The position numbers and the translations under genes are program-made. This document shows positions 7,293-8,725 of a stretch of 8,725 nt of DNA, piece by piece. The notes below the pieces were generated by a model that ran no database searches, had not been told where the DNA came from, and saw only the letters and a list, made by a program, of their open reading frames with translations. The stretch spans positions 1 through 8,725 of the forward strand of contig SSHD01000108.1 in assembly GCA_008017255.1 (NCBI GenBank), written 5' to 3'. This DNA comes from Acinetobacter sp. (lineage in GTDB: Bacteria > Pseudomonadota > Gammaproteobacteria > Pseudomonadales > Moraxellaceae). Numbering within the stretch: position 1 is the first letter of the stretch; each line of letters begins with the position of its first letter.

Positions 7293-7929
7293 ATGGGTGA
7301 TAGTTTTCAAGAAAAGACAGTTTGGTGAATCCTATACTGGCTAAAAGGGTCAAAATAACAATATTCGCAACTACACTTGCCCAAAAGGTTTGACGAAATT
7401 CTTGCTTTTGTGATTTATGGCGTAAGGTGAGTTGCGCAATGAGTGCACCTATCCAACCACCGAGTAAGCTAAATAAATGCAAGGTATCTTCAGGCGTGCG
7501 ACGCTGATTATTTTGCGCAGCGTTTTTGTCGAGTCTATATAGCAAATACGTCCAGATATTGATGAGCAAATAGAAACCGAGGACCCAGACTGAAATTTTA
7601 TCTGCAAAGAATAAAACAGTGAGATAAATAACAAATGGATAAGCTGCAATTTTAGACAGTAAATTTTTACCATCTTCTTGTTGGTTAAAGCGCTTATTTC
7701 TTAATTTTTCGCGTTCAAAATCATGTAAAAACTGAATATTAATGGCTTGAGGGCGGTTTTTCGAGTCGGTTATGACTTCATAAACCAACTGATCGCCTAT
7801 GCAAGGGCGGCGTGAATTGAATTTGAAACTTTTGATGTGTACAAAAATTTTATCAGTTTTGCCTGAAGTGGTGACAAAGCCAAAACCTTGATCGTCTTTC
7901 CACGTGGTGAGTGTGCCTTTAAATCGCAT
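7291..7929 (-). CDS. cold-shock domain fused to DUF1294 membrane protein
   Basis: This 212-residue fusion has an N-terminal cold-shock domain (about 1-68) with the nucleic-acid-binding motifs GFGFV (15-19) and IFVHI (28-32). A charged linker (EREKLRNKRFNQQEDGK) leads to a DUF1294 membrane domain with about four hydrophobic helices (roughly 93-110, 113-131, 151-169 and 182-200). The DUF1294 signature is clear: LDKNAAQNNQRRTPEDTLHLFSLLGGWIGA, then RHKSQKQEFRQTFW. The architecture is known in proteobacteria and places an RNA- or single-strand DNA-binding domain at the cytoplasmic face of the inner membrane; its role is not established. The ATG at 7929 lacks a clear ribosome-binding site. It lies 20 bases after the stop of the upstream membrane-protein gene on the same strand, so the two may share a transcript. 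Confidence 0.92.
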   Translation of the reverse strand: MRFKGTLTTWKDDQGFGFVTTSGKTDKIFVHIKSFKFNSRRPCIGDQLVYEVITDSKNRPQAINIQFLHDFEREKLRNKRFNQQEDGKNLLSKIAAYPFVIYLTVLFFADKISVWVLGFYLLINIWTYLLYRLDKNAAQNNQRRTPEDTLHLFSLLGGWIGALIAQLTLRHKSQKQEFRQTFWASVVANIVILTLLASIGFTKLSFLENYHP

Positions 7930-7949
7930 GATGAATCAGTCTATTAAAC

Positions 7950-8177
7950 TTAAATGGAGGTTGAAAACATTGTACCTAGCACCATAATGCCAACGCCGAC
8001 AAGTTGCAAGAAAAAAGGATTTTTGGCTTCATTCCAATGTAGAATCAAGAAAATAATCGAAACAGGATAAAGCAGCAAACAGCCGAGTCCCCATAAAATA
8101 CTATTTTTAAAAGCAGCAATTAAAAAGCCAATTCCACCAATAATAAAAATAGCTAAGCCGATATAAAATAAAAACAT
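7950..8177 (-). CDS. small three-helix membrane protein
   Basis: This 75-residue, very hydrophobic protein has about three membrane helices (3-22, 27-47 and 55-71) with short polar loops (AFKNS; HWNEAKNPF). The pattern WGLGCLLLYPVSIIFLILHWNEAKNPF resembles a small inner-membrane protein I recall in many gamma-proteobacteria, without a known function. I chose the ATG at 8177, with CGGAA just upstream. A GTG at 8195 would add six residues and put an operator-like palindrome inside the gene. It diverges from the XRE regulator gene and shares its regulatory region, so it is the likeliest target of that regulator. The fusion protein gene downstream may belong to the same operon. Confidence 0.8.
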   Translation of the reverse strand: MFLFYIGLAIFIIGGIGFLIAAFKNSILWGLGCLLLYPVSIIFLILHWNEAKNPFFLQLVGVGIMVLGTMFSTSI

Positions 8178-8191
8178 AAGTTCCGTTTTTC

Positions 8192-8208
8192 GCACCTAAA
8201 ACAGGTGC
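8192..8208. promoter_or_regulatory. operator 1 of a two-site regulatory region (17-bp inverted repeat)
   Basis: GCACCT (8192-8197) and AGGTGC (8203-8208) form a perfect 6-bp inverted repeat around AAAAC. It covers the predicted transcription start of the minus-strand membrane-protein gene. It fits an XRE-type dimer site; that the neighbouring regulator binds it is inferred. Confidence 0.65.
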
Positions 8209-8237
8209 ATTATTGCATGAACCTAATATGGGTGCAA
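8209..8237 (-). promoter_or_regulatory. candidate promoter for the small membrane-protein gene
   Basis: Read on the minus strand, TTGCAC (8237-8232) and AATAAT (8214-8209) are 17 bases apart; the -10 matches five of six. Transcription would begin near 8202, giving a leader of about 25 bases that includes the CGGAA ribosome-binding site. The -35 box overlaps the ATG of the divergent XRE gene. Confidence 0.55.
8219..8235. promoter_or_regulatory. operator 2 of a two-site regulatory region (17-bp inverted repeat)
   Basis: GAACCT-AATAT-GGGTGC has the same layout as the site at 8192-8208, with arms differing from it at two of twelve positions. The centres are 27 bp apart. It lies in the spacer of the minus-strand promoter and directly before the XRE start codon, so a bound protein could affect both genes. 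Confidence 0.6.
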
Positions 8238-8494
8238 TGAGCAGCCCAAAACTATCTATTCACTCCCCGCAGCAAATTTGGTTACGTCAGTTTTTTATTC
8301 AAAGACGACAACAATTGGGGATTTCACAGCGCACCTTAGCCAGCAAGTTAGGGGTGGTTCATTCTTTTGTGGGAAAAGTAGAAACAGGGGATAGGCGTTT
8401 AGATGTTTTTGAATTTGTCCAATATTGCAATGCTTTAGAACTCGATTCTGTTGAAGTGTTGCAGCAAATTAGTCAGATATTTTATGCGGAATAA
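8237..8494 (+). CDS. XRE-family helix-turn-helix transcriptional regulator
   Basis: This 85-residue regulator is essentially one Cro/C1-type DNA-binding domain. The helix-turn-helix is at about 30-51 (SQRTLASKLGVVHSFVGKVETG), followed by RRLDVFEFVQYCNALELDSVEVL. There is no ligand-binding or peptidase domain, so it probably acts as a simple dimeric repressor. I chose the ATG at 8237. A TTG at 8213 and an ATG at 8228 are in frame but fall in or before an operator-like palindrome, and the protein fold begins after 8237. GGGTG (8230-8234) may serve as ribosome-binding site, though it is close. It is divergent from a small membrane-protein gene and probably controls its own expression through the two shared palindromes. 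No domain indicates a phage or toxin-antitoxin role. Confidence 0.88.
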   Translation: MSSPKLSIHSPQQIWLRQFFIQRRQQLGISQRTLASKLGVVHSFVGKVETGDRRLDVFEFVQYCNALELDSVEVLQQISQIFYAE

Positions 8495-8520
8495 AAAAGG
8501 GCTGCTCTCGAGCAGCCCTT
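8493..8520 (-). terminator. Rho-independent terminator of the antiporter gene
   Basis: A perfect 10-bp GC-rich stem (8497-8506 with 8511-8520) surrounds a CTCG tetraloop. Read on the minus strand it is followed by six T's (8498-8493), so it ends transcription of the gene to its right. On the plus strand, after the XRE gene, only weak T's follow, so termination there is less certain. Confidence 0.88.
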
Positions 8521-8538
8521 AGTTTGGTGGTTTGAATT

Positions 8539-8725
8539 TCAATGTGCCGTTGACTGATGTGCCAGTTCAATTTGGTTTAAAATATGATGGCTCATATTTT
8601 TCGCCAATTCTTCTTTGGCATAGAATACTTCACCGATATTATCCTTACGAATCACCACCGCTTCTTCTTTGCTTTCCGCGCAAATTAATACCTGAATTTC
8701 AGGATTTAACTGCTTGGAAATATCC
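8539..8725 (-). CDS. C-terminal end of a Kef/YbaL-type cation:proton antiporter (5' end outside window)
   Basis: The minus-strand frame is open from the window edge to the TGA at 8541-8539, giving the last 61 residues. The sequence KQLNPEIQVLICAESKEEAVVIRKDNIGEVFYAKEELAKNMSHHILNQIEL resembles the end of the TrkA-N (RCK) nucleotide-binding domain of CPA2 antiporters such as E. coli YbaL. In those proteins a strand with an acidic residue is followed by a (Y/G)-x-(R/K)-(E/D)-E-(L/I)-A helix. Such proteins exchange K+ or Na+ for H+ across the inner membrane and are controlled by the nucleotide-binding domain. The membrane domain lies outside the window. The family is well supported by the pattern; the exact subtype is not. 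A strong terminator follows directly. Confidence 0.7.
   Translation of the reverse strand, partial: DISKQLNPEIQVLICAESKEEAVVIRKDNIGEVFYAKEELAKNMSHHILNQIELAHQSTAH

Noticed and set aside
8213..8236. TTG or ATG upstream starts for the XRE gene
   Set aside because: They lie at or within the operator-like palindrome, and the conserved fold begins after the ATG at 8237.

Overview
The window looks like chromosomal DNA from a gamma-proteobacterium of the Acinetobacter/Moraxellaceae type. It is moderately AT-rich. TopA is a full-length gamma-proteobacterial form, and the small proteins around it (a short RRM protein, a DUF6586-like protein, a cold-shock/DUF1294 fusion) fit that group. The assignment rests on recognising proteins by eye, not on a database search.

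Layout. Positions 1-381 hold the 3' end of an unrecognised gene cut by the window edge. At 447-896 is a small protein with one N-terminal membrane anchor. At 930-3569 is topA (DNA topoisomerase I), whose stop codon directly abuts the start of a NYN-nuclease/OST-HTH gene (3570-4358). Facing these genes on the minus strand is a two-gene toxin-antitoxin module, a Phd/YefM-type antitoxin (5047-4790) and a PIN-domain toxin (4790-4371), with a candidate operator in its promoter. A plus-strand series follows: a secreted or anchored metzincin-like protein (from 5150), a small RRM RNA-binding protein (6028-6273), a DUF6586-like protein (6345-6848) and a small conserved-looking protein (6964-7242). This series ends at a bidirectional terminator (7261-7292).

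On the minus strand, a cold-shock/DUF1294 membrane protein (7929-7291) lies downstream of a 75-residue membrane protein (8177-7950). Diverging from that pair is an XRE-type regulator (8237-8494). The short region between them carries two copies of a 17-bp inverted-repeat operator, placed almost symmetrically about the candidate promoters. A strong minus-strand terminator (8493-8520) closes the C-terminal end of a Kef/YbaL-type cation:proton antiporter, which enters from the right edge (8539-8725).

How the genes may work together. Most of the window is housekeeping: DNA supercoiling plus small RNA- and membrane-associated proteins. The most informative signals are the XRE operator pair, the toxin-antitoxin operator, the translationally coupled topA-NYN pair, and the metzincin-like protein with an Asp in place of the usual third His zinc ligand. 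I found no CRISPR array, tRNA, rRNA, insertion sequence or prophage. I see no strong evidence for a wholly new multi-gene system; the best candidate for a small undescribed circuit is the XRE/membrane-protein divergon at about 7950-8494.
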